This document shows positions 42,007-50,020 of a stretch of 64,000 nt of DNA, piece after piece; position 1 is the first letter of the stretch; each line of letters opens with the position of its first letter. The stretch spans positions 1 to 64,000 of the forward strand of contig NZ_CP096565.1 in NCBI RefSeq assembly GCF_023221595.1, written 5' to 3'. Origin of the DNA: Rhodococcus qingshengii JCM 15477 (GTDB lineage Bacteria; Actinomycetota; Actinomycetes; Mycobacteriales; Mycobacteriaceae). Under the pieces are notes generated by a model, which was not told the origin of the DNA, did not search any database, and saw only the letters and a list, made by a program, of their open reading frames with translations. Both the position numbers and the translations under genes were made by a program.

Positions 42007-43364
42007 GTGGCTCGAAACGAGTGGCCGCCCAGCGCTTCGGGACGCCCTGGCTGCTGATTGAAAAATGTGCTTCGAGTGCTGTTTACGGAGATGACGGTGG
42101 GGTGTTCCTCGGGCCTGATATGAGTAGGCGACATGGAGGAGCGATGAGAGAAACTCACACCCACGCATGGGTTGGAATCGACGCCGGCAAGGGCCATCAT
42201 TGGGCGGCAGTGGTCGACGAAGCAGGGTTGATCGTGTGGTCGCACAAGATCATCAACGACGAGACCGCGATATTGCACGCGCTGAGCGAAATTCTGGCCT
42301 TGGCCGACGAACTCCATTGGGCGGTAGATATTTCCGGTACCTCCTCGACGTTGTTGCTTGCTCTTCTCGCCGCGCACGGACAGAGTGCGGTTTACGTCCC
42401 TGGTCGCACCGTCAACAGGATGTCCGGCGCGTATCGAGGGGAGGCGAAAACCGATGCCCGCGATGCCTATGTGATCGCGGAAACTGCTCGACACCGACGC
42501 GATCTGTCTGTGTTGATTCCACCGGCCCAGCTGGCCGCGGAACTCGCGCTTTTGACCTCGCATCGGACCGATCTCGTCGCTGACCGAGTCCGGCTGATCA
42601 ACCGTCTGCGTGACACTCTCACCGGTGTCTTTCCTGCGCTCGAGCGGGCTTTCGACTTCGGGCGTCACAAGGGCGCGTTGGTGTTGTTGACCGGTTTCCA
42701 GACGCCGCGCGGCATTCGGCGACGCGGACGCGTTCGTTTGAGCTTGTGGCTCGGTAAACGTGGGGTACGCGGGGCGGACGGTGTCGCCGAGATTGCGTGG
42801 GAAGCGGCGTCCGCGCAGAATGTGGTCCTGCCTGGTGAGGCTGTTGCGGCGCAGTTGGTGGCCGATATCGCCGACAGAGTCCTCGCAGTGGACGTCCAGC
42901 TTGCTCGTCTCGACGCGCAGATCGGTGAGACCTTCCGCCGCCATCCACAGGCTGCGGTCATCGAATCCATGCCCGGTATCGGTCCGATCCTCGGCGCGGA
43001 ATTCGTTGTCGCTGCCGGTGATATGTCGGCGTACTCCGATGCCGGTCACCTCGCCTCGGCAGCGGGGTTGGTTCCGGTCCCCCGCGATTCCGGCCGCCGA
43101 ACCGGCAACATGCACCGACCCAAACGCTACAGCCGGCGACTGCGGCGCGTCTTCTACCTCTCCGCTCAAACCTCCATCATCAAAGATGGACCGAACCGCG
43201 AGTTCTACCTCAAGAAACGAAGTGAAGGAATGAGACACGTTCAAGCGGTGATCGCCTTGGCCCGTCGACGAGTGAGCGTGATCTGGGCATTGTTGCGCGA
43301 CGACCGACTGTTCGTCGTTGATGCACCCGCCGTCCGAACTGCTTGATTTCCTCATTGAAACTCG
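42007..43364 (+). mobile_element. IS110-family insertion sequence
   Basis: A 400 aa DEDD transposase gene with about 137 bases of non-coding DNA before it and a short tail after it. IS110-group elements lack inverted ends and carry a guide (bridge) RNA in the long non-coding end. CTCG occurs near both proposed edges, which may mark the core, but the exact ends cannot be fixed without an empty site. It sits between the gene at 41620 and the glutaredoxin gene within the leading region. Confidence 0.6.
42144..43346 (+). CDS. IS110-family transposase
   Basis: 400 aa from the ATG at 42144 with GGAGGA upstream. The N-terminal RuvC-like DEDD domain starts WVGIDAGKGHHWAAVV and includes AKTDARDAYVIAE. 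The C-terminal Tnp domain contains ESMPGIGPILGAEF, LASAAGLVPVPRDSG and YLSAQTSI, where Ser is the likely nucleophile. Length is normal for the family, and no frameshift is visible, so it may be active. Confidence 0.9.
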   Translation: MRETHTHAWVGIDAGKGHHWAAVVDEAGLIVWSHKIINDETAILHALSEILALADELHWAVDISGTSSTLLLALLAAHGQSAVYVPGRTVNRMSGAYRGEAKTDARDAYVIAETARHRRDLSVLIPPAQLAAELALLTSHRTDLVADRVRLINRLRDTLTGVFPALERAFDFGRHKGALVLLTGFQTPRGIRRRGRVRLSLWLGKRGVRGADGVAEIAWEAASAQNVVLPGEAVAAQLVADIADRVLAVDVQLARLDAQIGETFRRHPQAAVIESMPGIGPILGAEFVVAAGDMSAYSDAGHLASAAGLVPVPRDSGRRTGNMHRPKRYSRRLRRVFYLSAQTSIIKDGPNREFYLKKRSEGMRHVQAVIALARRRVSVIWALLRDDRLFVVDAPAVRTA

Positions 43365-43386
43365 TTTCGCTGGTGAAAGTGTGTGA

Positions 43387-43617
43387 TCAGGCGGCCGTGG
43401 TGAGCTTCTTGATTTCGTCTGGGCGGAATCCGCTCCAGTGGTTTTCTCCTGCGACGACGACGGGGGCTTGCAGGTATCCGAGGCTCATGACGTAATCGCG
43501 GGCCTGTGCGTTTTCGGTGATGTCGATGACGTCGTATTCGATTCCCGCTTTGTCGAGTGCGCGGTACGTGGCATTGCATTGCACACATGCGGGCTTGGTA
43601 TATACGGTGATCGCCAT
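43387..43617 (-). CDS. NrdH-like glutaredoxin
   Basis: 76 aa. The ATG at 43617 was chosen because GGGGGA is well spaced from it, rather than the ATG six bases earlier. It contains MAITVYTKPACVQCNATYRALD with the CVQC redox motif, and ends GFRPDEIKKL, both typical of NrdH redoxins that reduce ribonucleotide reductase. On an entering plasmid it could support nucleotide supply. Cysteines intact. Confidence 0.85.
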   Translation of the reverse strand: MAITVYTKPACVQCNATYRALDKAGIEYDVIDITENAQARDYVMSLGYLQAPVVVAGENHWSGFRPDEIKKLTTAA

Positions 43618-44186
43618 TGTCATTCCCCCTCGTCGGTGATTCTTTATTGATTTCATTCTATCGAACATTGCAATATAAACCAATACTTTCGTGGATATTT
43701 CTTCGATTAGTTTCCGCTTTAGTTAATGGCATCTTCAATCATTTCCACATTCTTTCTCTAATGCCGAACCGTGACATACGCAGCTACCTGCATGCGTTCT
43801 ACCTGAATTTTCTCCCCCTCCCCCGGTATGTGCCGATATTCTGGTCTCGGCGGGAGTGGGTCAAGGTGAGTGTAGGAAAAAATATCGTAGCGCCTTTGTT
43901 CGAGCGTGCGAGTGGCGCGTGTGGATATTATTTCTGGAGCGGCCTTGATGCGCGAGTGTCGGGATAGAAGAATGTTCACACCGGGGCGGGTCGATTTCTT
44001 TTCCTTGCGCTTTTATCGCGGTTCGTGGCCGGCGGCCGGGTGCTTTCTCGAGTGTCTGTGGTGGTGTCCGTATTCCGCCCTTCCGGTCCGCCGGTGGCTC
44101 TGACCGCCGGCCGGAGGCGGAAGGTGCGGGGCGGAAGGGCGGGCGATCCCCAACCCTTTCGGGCCGGGGATCGCCGCTTCATCGGG
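43618..44186. other. Intergenic region, A+T-rich then GC hairpins
   Basis: The first 250 bases are A+T-rich and may contain the glutaredoxin promoter. The second half has a perfect inverted repeat CCGCCCTTCCG (44075-44085) / CGGAAGGGCGG (44132-44142), enclosing a further CCGCCGG/CCGGCGG-type stem. I see no credible gene. Confidence 0.45.
44142..44175 (-). terminator. Terminator-like hairpin after ParB-like gene
   Basis: GGCGATCCCC (44142-44151) pairs with GGGGATCGCC (44166-44175), just downstream of the ParB-like stop. No clear U-run in the minus direction. Confidence 0.45.
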
Positions 44187-45749
44187 TCAGTCGATCGCGA
44201 CCTCGTCGAATGTGAGCTGTCCGGTGATGATTTCCTCGACGGCGGCGAGGGTGTAGCCCTGTTCCATCAGGAAACTGAGGTACTGGTCGGCATTCTTGGG
44301 CTTGGATCGCCATGCGTCTTTGACCATGCGGGACTCTTGCGCGGCGATCACCAACGCGAGAAGCAGCACCTGAGCGCGAGCCTCGGACACCTTCGCCACT
44401 TGCTCGGCCAACTCTCGGCCGGGGTAGTAGCCCTTGAATCCGAGCAGCTCACCGAGTGATTCCGCTGCCTTGTATTCCGAGATCAGTCCGGGATCGCGGG
44501 CGAGGGTGGCCGCGACGTAGGCCGCTGCCGTTTTCGGCGGGGTCTTGCGGGCGAGCAAGGTCGTGCGCAGAAACTCGCGGCGGACGGTGGTCGCGGCCTC
44601 GGCCTGCTTGTTCAACTCGCGGACTCGTCGCCGTTCCTGCTTGTCCTTCGCTTCCTGCTCGCGCACTGCCCGAGCTGCCTCGGCGGGGTCGTTTCCGCTG
44701 CCACCTGCGGCGGCGGGAACGGCGTCGATGATCGGTCGCGGCTCGAGTCCAGCGCCGTCCTGGTCGATGCACCAGTAGTCCGGTAGGTACTCGGGCCGGT
44801 AGTCGACGGTGTTGGCGTGCCGTAGCCCTTCCTCTGGTACGGCGGAATCGTCGTCCTCGGTGTCCCAATCGACATCGTCGTAATCGACGCGCTCGCCGGT
44901 GGCTTTGTCGAAAAACGCATCGTTCAATCCCAGAAACACTGCCCAGAACTGCGGGGCTGCGTCGACCAGCTCTTGGGTGACCTCGTCGCCGTCTGTGGTG
45001 ACCAGCTCGGCCGGGGACACCTCGTCACGGAAACTGCGCCGATCGAAGGGAAAGATCGTAAATCCCTTCTCCGCGAACGGAGCTGCGGCGAGGGCATATG
45101 CCTCCCGTTCTTCACGCAACCCGCGTAGTCGCTCCGCTACGTGGTCGAAGTCGTACGACCTGGTGGCCAGAAGCTTTTCGACGGCTTCGGCGTCTCCGGC
45201 TTCCTCGAACTCGGCCACTACTGCCGCATGTGCGAGGTCGAGCTGTCCGGCGTCGAGGGCGGCGCGGGCTGCCTCGGCTTTCCCTACCGCTGCCTGGGCT
45301 TTGACATCCTTTTTGTCCATCGCGAGGGTCTTGGACACCTTCGTGATGGATGCGCCGAATTCGAGCATCTGCGCAACCCCTCGGGTGTGCTGCGCTGCGG
45401 TCAGCCCTTCGCGGTGCCGGTTGGCGGTGATCTGCTTGCCGATCCGGTCGACGGCGCGGGCCTTGTCGCTTCCTTCGGTGTCGGGGTAGATCACGACGGG
45501 GATTGTGGTCAGGCCGGTTTCGCGGGCGGCGAGGGTGCGGCGCTGGCCGTCGCGGACGACGATCGTTCCGTCTGCGGTTCGGACGGCGCTGATCGCTTCG
45601 AGTACTCCGTTTTCGCGGATGGATTCGACGAAGTCGGGGGTCTGCGCCAGATCGACGCTGTCGCGGACGTTCTCGCCGATGTCGAGGGTGTCCGGGTGCA
45701 GCTGCGCCACCTCGAGTGCTGCGTCGGGGGCGGTGTGTGTTGCGGTCAC
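44187..45749 (-). CDS. ParB/Srx-like protein of leading region
   Basis: 520 aa from GTG at 45749. The N-terminal ParB domain (about 15-130) has NVRDSVDL, ESIRENGVLEAISAVRT and the box VVRDGQRRTLAARETGLTTI. A central helix-turn-helix part follows (ITKVSKTLAMDKKDVKAQ). The remainder is acidic and unlike partition ParB. No ParA partner is adjacent. ParB-like proteins are a regular feature of conjugative leading regions, where some act as nucleases or regulators. Role here uncertain. Confidence 0.7.
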   Translation of the reverse strand: MTATHTAPDAALEVAQLHPDTLDIGENVRDSVDLAQTPDFVESIRENGVLEAISAVRTADGTIVVRDGQRRTLAARETGLTTIPVVIYPDTEGSDKARAVDRIGKQITANRHREGLTAAQHTRGVAQMLEFGASITKVSKTLAMDKKDVKAQAAVGKAEAARAALDAGQLDLAHAAVVAEFEEAGDAEAVEKLLATRSYDFDHVAERLRGLREEREAYALAAAPFAEKGFTIFPFDRRSFRDEVSPAELVTTDGDEVTQELVDAAPQFWAVFLGLNDAFFDKATGERVDYDDVDWDTEDDDSAVPEEGLRHANTVDYRPEYLPDYWCIDQDGAGLEPRPIIDAVPAAAGGSGNDPAEAARAVREQEAKDKQERRRVRELNKQAEAATTVRREFLRTTLLARKTPPKTAAAYVAATLARDPGLISEYKAAESLGELLGFKGYYPGRELAEQVAKVSEARAQVLLLALVIAAQESRMVKDAWRSKPKNADQYLSFLMEQGYTLAAVEEIITGQLTFDEVAID

Positions 45750-45761
45750 GGTGTTGCCTCT

Positions 45762-45812
45762 CGTAGACTTTCGGACACAACACCGGGCAGGTAACAGCTG
45801 CCCGGTGTTGTG
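45762..45812 (-). promoter_or_regulatory. Leader hairpin plus conserved block upstream of ParB-like gene
   Basis: CACAACACCGGGCAG (45776-45790) pairs perfectly with CTGCCCGGTGTTGTG (45798-45812). CGTAGACTTTCGG (45762-45774) follows toward the gene, as at 36704-36754. The two stems differ in sequence yet both pair perfectly. Confidence 0.55.
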
Positions 45813-45835
45813 TTGTTTCCGTAGGGTTTTCGATC

Positions 45836-46090
45836 TCAAGCGGTGGCCGGTTCCAAGATCACTTGATCGGCCGTGGGGTGACGGTCTCGGCAGCTATCGG
45901 CCTCGATGTGTGCGTCCATCAGGGCGGAGGCGTGGCCGTGGTAGTCGAGCGCGATGAGCAGCTCCACGAACACGTCGATTTCCGAACAGCAGTTGTGCTC
46001 GACGACGCTGTCGAGATACTCGGCTGTCTCGAACAACTTCGCCCAGGCATCTGCTTTCTCGCAGATGTTGTGCAGGTCGTAGCCGTACAT
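45836..46090 (-). CDS. Small leading-region protein
   Basis: 84 aa from the ATG at 46090 with GAAGGAG upstream. Helical, acidic, with a Cys pair (HNCCSEID). No membrane segment. Probably co-transcribed with neighbours on both sides. No family recognised. Confidence 0.5.
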   Translation of the reverse strand: MYGYDLHNICEKADAWAKLFETAEYLDSVVEHNCCSEIDVFVELLIALDYHGHASALMDAHIEADSCRDRHPTADQVILEPATA

Positions 46091-46163
46091 CGTTTTCTCC
46101 TTCGGTCGGGCGGTTGTGGTCGGTCATGCTGCGCGTCCTTGCAGGTGACGGATGGGTGGGTGG

Positions 46164-46373
46164 TTAGTTGGTGGGGGCGGCGGCGGCGTCGATGTCCTCC
46201 TCGGGGTGTCCGGCGTCGCGGGCTGCGGCGCGGGAGGCTGCGAAGGCGTCGACCAGGGCGGTGACGTCGATGAACCCTTCGCGGCTGCGGTCGAACATCG
46301 CTGCATCAAGGGCTGCGGTCGCCTCGACAACGGCGACTAGCGCGGGTGCGAGGGTGCCGGTTTCGGTGCTCAC
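46164..46373 (-). CDS. Small leading-region protein
   Basis: 69 aa from GTG at 46373 with AAAGGAAA upstream. Ala-rich, helical. No family recognised; belongs to the run of short minus-strand genes behind repeat copy 3. Confidence 0.45.
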   Translation of the reverse strand: MSTETGTLAPALVAVVEATAALDAAMFDRSREGFIDVTALVDAFAASRAAARDAGHPEEDIDAAAAPTN

Positions 46374-46412
46374 GTGGTTTTCCTTTGTTTCGGGGGGCGG
46401 GTTGGCTGTCGT

Positions 46413-46529
46413 CTACTCGGCATTGACGCACTGTGCGGCGTCGTTGTGCATGCGAGGGCAGGAGTAGTCACCGCACCCGCACGTCAGTCCGGCGTAGTGG
46501 TTGGTTGCTGCGTTGTAGTCGCCGCTCAT
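46413..46529 (-). CDS. 38-residue Cys-rich peptide
   Basis: From the ATG at 46529 with GAAAGG upstream. It reads LTCGCGDYSCPRMHND with a further Cys near the end, four Cys in total, so a tiny zinc-binding or redox peptide is likely. It is the first gene after repeat copy 3, which begins 41 bases upstream, matching the position of the other copies. Confidence 0.5.
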   Translation of the reverse strand: MSGDYNAATNHYAGLTCGCGDYSCPRMHNDAAQCVNAE

Positions 46530-46570
46530 CGGTGACCTTTCGTTCGTGGCTGGGGACGAATCCCGTTCCC

Positions 46571-46852
46571 CGCCGATTTTTTTCGCCTTCTGGCATAGGA
46601 GAGTTGGACCGGCATTAGGGGGCCGGAGTGCAACTGGTGAGCGGAAGAGTTTTTCTGCGAGCCTGCGAGTGCGGGTTGAAAAAGTCTTTCGAGCCGAAGG
46701 CCGAAGCGAAGCGGAGTCAGCGGTTGCGCGCAGGTCACCGCCGGTCAAAATCGGAAGGCCAGAAGGAGAAACAAATAAAACGCTTTTCCAGACGGAGCGA
46801 AGCGGAGTTCTCTTCGGGGGACACCGCAGGTGGCCGGGCCGCCGGGCAGGCG
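46571..46852 (-). repeat. Leading-region repeat LR, copy 3
   Basis: Third and most diverged copy. The stem is CGGAAGAGTTTTTC (46642-46655) with GAAAAAGTCTTTCG (46678-46691). Both arms differ from copies 1 and 2 but still pair. The loop GCGAGCCTGCGAGTGCGGG is nearly identical to copy 2. Confidence 0.8.
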
Positions 46853-46918
46853 GATGCAATTGGTGATCCGACCGACCGGGGTGCCCTAGTGTCCTGCGCC
46901 GGTAAGTAACCTTCCGAT

Positions 46919-47338
46919 ATGGCTCTCGGAAACGGGTTGGTCGCTCGCATCGAGCGCACCGTGGACTTCTACGGTCCCGGCCGTCCGATTCCGGCAGACG
47001 AGCTTCACGCGCGATTGCATGCGCTCGACATCGTCCCGGACAAGGATTTCTCCGAGTTCGTGGGACGTTGGGGTGGATGCTTCGTGGGCGTGTCAGTGCA
47101 CGCATGGGACAACGCCGAACTTATCGGTCGTGAGACATGCATCGAGCTGACCATTGGGGCGCGTGACGCATACGGTGCCCTCATCGACGGGGTGGTGTTC
47201 GCTGACGACGGGTCGGGGAATCCGATCTGGATCGCTGCGGACGGAAGTGTGTGCTTGGTCGACCATGACAACGCGAACACAGTTGTTCGACTGGCTGCCA
47301 GTTTCCGCACGCTGTTGGAGGAGAACGTCGACGACTGA
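46919..47338 (+). CDS. SUKH/SMI1-KNR4-like protein
   Basis: 139 aa. The start (no ribosome site seen) is uncertain. FSEFVGRWGGCFVGVSVHAW, then GVVFADDGSGNPIWIAADGSV, fits the SUKH fold used by many bacterial immunity proteins against contact toxins. No toxin gene is adjacent. It stands alone on the plus strand between minus-strand groups. Confidence 0.55.
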   Translation: MALGNGLVARIERTVDFYGPGRPIPADELHARLHALDIVPDKDFSEFVGRWGGCFVGVSVHAWDNAELIGRETCIELTIGARDAYGALIDGVVFADDGSGNPIWIAADGSVCLVDHDNANTVVRLAASFRTLLEENVDD

Positions 47339-47453
47339 CCCACGAAGGCATCCGCGCGATATCGACTGCCCCTCGTCGCCCTCGCGGGCCGCATGTCCGC
47401 GGTGGTCGTCCCAAACGACCGTACCGGTCGCCGAGATGGTGTTTGTACATGCA

Positions 47454-47487
47454 GGGCCGGTGAGCCGTACTACTCACCGGCCCTTTT
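47454..47487. terminator. Bidirectional terminator
   Basis: GGGCCGGTGAG (47454-47464) pairs with CTCACCGGCCC (47473-47483), followed by TTTT on the plus strand. It separates the SUKH-like gene from the converging minus-strand group. Confidence 0.65.
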
Positions 47488-47494
47488 GGTGCGT

Positions 47495-47833
47495 TCAGGA
47501 GGTAGCAGGCACTTCGGTGACGGCGTCGGCAGTCACGAGCAGGTCGATCTCGACGAGATTGGTTCCGCCGGCATCGGTGACACGCACGGTTACTCCGGCC
47601 AGCCATTGGCCGTCGTGCATTTTCGCCCAGAATTTCAAGGCTCCGTCCAGGTATCCGGACATGTAGAGCGCGGAGGTTTTCACGCGCATGCTCACGTGAT
47701 CGGCGCGTGATGCTCCTCCGCGTCCGAGTGGAAGTGCCCGGCCGATGTCGACTTTCACTGCTCTCGGCTCGTCGAATGTCCTGATCACGGGGTGATCGGG
47801 CCAGCGTTCGGTCCAGTGGTCGGTGTTGATCAC
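47495..47833 (-). CDS. Unknown partner of ImuA'-like protein
   Basis: 112 aa; GTG at 47833 overlaps the preceding stop by four bases (GTGA). A beta-rich protein with SMRVKTSALYMSGYLDGALKFW and VTVRVTDAGG stretches. In chromosomes the gene following imuA' is usually imuB; here that place is taken by this unrelated small gene. No family recognised. Confidence 0.5.
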   Translation of the reverse strand: MINTDHWTERWPDHPVIRTFDEPRAVKVDIGRALPLGRGGASRADHVSMRVKTSALYMSGYLDGALKFWAKMHDGQWLAGVTVRVTDAGGTNLVEIDLLVTADAVTEVPATS

Positions 47834-48633
47834 TGTGCTGCCCGGAGCGGCGGTGTCGCGGCGAGGGCAGTGTCGTCGACGGTTGCCCAGCGGAGCTGTC
47901 CGCTCTCGTCGCGGATCTCCAGGCTTCCGGTGCGTTTTTGGAATCCTTTGCCGGCGGCCGCGACGTCGAGCTGGACTCCGGTCACACGCCCTCTCCCCGC
48001 TGATAGACCCGTATATCCGGACACCCGCGACGAGATCCGCAGATCCGGACCGTCCCATTGCCCTTCTGTGACAATCAACAGCGATCCCTTACTCCTCGCG
48101 CGCGCGGCCACAGCCCGTCCGCGAGAGGGCGTTACAGCGCTGCCACAGAGCCCCAGAACAACCACGTCGAAACCCTCCAGCAAAATTGCGGCGCAGTCGA
48201 TTGCAGCGTCCTTCGGCTGGGGCACCAGCGCGACCTTTGCTAAATCTCCGCCTTGCTCGTGGAAGGCGAGGAGTCCGAGTCCGGGCATTCCGATCACCGC
48301 CACGTGCCCACCGGCAGCGGTGACGGTGGCGAGTAGTCCGATCAGGACTGAAGCTGCGCCGTCGACACTGACGACGGTTCCTCGGGCCAGCCCGCCGCGT
48401 GGGAGCAGATCACCGATCGGCTCCGGAACGGGAAGCATCCGGAGGGTTGATTGCGCGGTGGCCACGATCGGAGTCGGCTCGCGCTCGCCGACGGGTTTGA
48501 GCATCACCGACGGCGTAGCGGGTTCGGTGCCGTCGGAGCGGGCAGGGATCGAGGCCATCTTGCGGCGTAGCTGTTCGAGCTTTTCCGCCTTGGTCAGCAC
48601 TGTTGTTGCTGATGAGTGGGGCTGTTGATTCAT
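47830..48633 (-). CDS. ImuA'-like RecA-fold protein
   Basis: 267 aa from the ATG at 48633. The pattern PIGDLLPRGGLARGTVVSVDG, then VAVIGMPGLGLLAFHEQGGD and LALVPQ-like VALVPQPKDA, matches actinobacterial ImuA' (Rv3395c type), a RecA-like accessory factor of the DnaE2/ImuB mutasome. No Walker lysine is seen (GTVVSVDG). Neither imuB nor dnaE2 is in the window, so it may act with the host proteins or differently. Confidence 0.7.
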   Translation of the reverse strand: MNQQPHSSATTVLTKAEKLEQLRRKMASIPARSDGTEPATPSVMLKPVGEREPTPIVATAQSTLRMLPVPEPIGDLLPRGGLARGTVVSVDGAASVLIGLLATVTAAGGHVAVIGMPGLGLLAFHEQGGDLAKVALVPQPKDAAIDCAAILLEGFDVVVLGLCGSAVTPSRGRAVAARARSKGSLLIVTEGQWDGPDLRISSRVSGYTGLSAGRGRVTGVQLDVAAAGKGFQKRTGSLEIRDESGQLRWATVDDTALAATPPLRAAQ

Positions 48634-48729
48634 CCTCGCCCCCGCTTTCCTGGATCCGCGCGTACGTCCCGCACACCCAGGGTACTCGAACACAGGTTCG
48701 ATAAAAACAGGTTCGGGAGCGGCTGAGCT

Positions 48730-49452
48730 TTACGCCGGTCCGGCGATCGGCTCGAGCAAACTCGGACCGTTGTTCCTCGGAGAGTTCACAGCGGTCGAGA
48801 CTTCATAGGGTTCGAGGTGCGGCTCCGGAACGGAGTTGATCATGGCCTGGACTTCACCTTTATCAGTGAGTGTCGGGTCGAGCCAGTGCTCCCAGAATGA
48901 TTCGGGCAGAATCAGCGGGGATCTGTCGTGTATGTGCCCCAAGGAATCTGAGGCTGGCCGGGTCAAGACTGTGCAAGTCCATACCCATTTGTTCGGATCA
49001 TCTTCGGGCAGTTCGGGATCGGGCCACAACTCGTAGAGTCCGGCCATTGCAAGGATGTCGTCCTCGCCGTGAAGGAAGTACGGAATCTTCGACCCTGCTT
49101 CGCTTTTCATCCATTCGTAGTATCCCGTGGCCGGGATGATGGCGCGCCGTTTGGATGCACTATTTCTGAATGAGGGCTTCTCCGTGACGGTTTCGCTGCG
49201 GGCGTTGATGAGTTTGGACGCCATCTTCCGATCTTTTGCCCAGGCAGGGAGCAGGCCCCATTTGGCAGTTCTGAGCTGGCGCTGGGGCTCGGCGTCGGGT
49301 TCCTCGTGTGGGGTTCGTTCGAGGATCACCCGGACAGGTTGGGTGGGGGCGACGTTGTAGGACGGGGGCAGTTCGTCGCCGACGGTTTGCATGGTGTCGA
49401 AAAACGACTGCAATTCCTTGCTTGAGCTTGTGCTTGCATAGCGCCCGCACAT
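48730..49452 (-). CDS. SRAP/HMCES-family peptidase-like DNA-protein crosslink enzyme
   Basis: 240 aa from the ATG at 49452 with GAGGAGG upstream. It starts MCGRYA, so Cys2 becomes the N-terminal nucleophile after Met removal. NARSET, ATGYYEW and HDRSPLIL complete the SRAP signature. These proteins (YedK, HMCES) form crosslinks with abasic sites in single-stranded DNA and shield them. A role on the entering single strand is attractive and fits the leading-region position. Confidence 0.9.
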   Translation of the reverse strand: MCGRYASTSSSKELQSFFDTMQTVGDELPPSYNVAPTQPVRVILERTPHEEPDAEPQRQLRTAKWGLLPAWAKDRKMASKLINARSETVTEKPSFRNSASKRRAIIPATGYYEWMKSEAGSKIPYFLHGEDDILAMAGLYELWPDPELPEDDPNKWVWTCTVLTRPASDSLGHIHDRSPLILPESFWEHWLDPTLTDKGEVQAMINSVPEPHLEPYEVSTAVNSPRNNGPSLLEPIAGPA

Positions 49453-50020
49453 GGCCTGACCTCCTCGTAGTCGGTTCCTGTCCCATTGAACAGCGTGGGT
49501 CCGACTTCCGCGCCAAACGCCGTGTGATGATCTGTGCGAGTACGTCGTCGACTGTCGCGGAAGGGGAAGTGCGATCACCAGTCCTCGGCCGGCGCCTGCC
49601 GATGTCGCTTTGGCGATCGTGGCCGCAACGGTCCTCGGTGTCACCGTCGGGGTTCTTCTGGCCGACGTGGTGGCCGGCGTGGCAGTCGGGGCCGGTACCG
49701 CGGTGGTCTTCCGCTTCGTGTTGCGGACGATCATCACCCGGAAATGACCGCCAGCGCTGGTCAGCGGATCGGAATAACTCTGCGACGGTGTTCGTTGTAG
49801 AGGCTGTCGGTGTTCGGTTCTTTGCCCCGGGTACCACCCCAGAAATGCCGCTTCGAGCGGCCACTTGCCGAGAGGCGCAAGACGGGCACCGACCCTGTGA
49901 AGCCGCTGGACACCTTTCGGTGCCGGCGGCTTCGTCATGTCCGAGGTCAGGGAGACGGGTTGCATCAGATGCAAGTTTGATGCATCTGTTTTGGGTTCCG
50001 GCTGCTCGTCGTGCCGGTGG
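49453..50020. other. Intergenic region with possible small membrane ORF
   Basis: The frame 49568-49747 (plus) ends in a clear two-helix membrane segment (VALAIVAATVLGVTVGVLLA then AGVAVGAGTAVVFRF) but has no ATG or GTG in frame; a TTG at 49605 is the only option. It may be a start-less remnant. The rest (49750-50020) shows no gene. Confidence 0.4.

Noticed and set aside
43830..44060. Possible fourth, degenerate copy of the leading-region repeat
   Set aside because: It shares only short pieces (GAGCGTGCGAGTG and GTGGCCGGCGGCCGGG) without the stem arms or the block order of the three clear copies.
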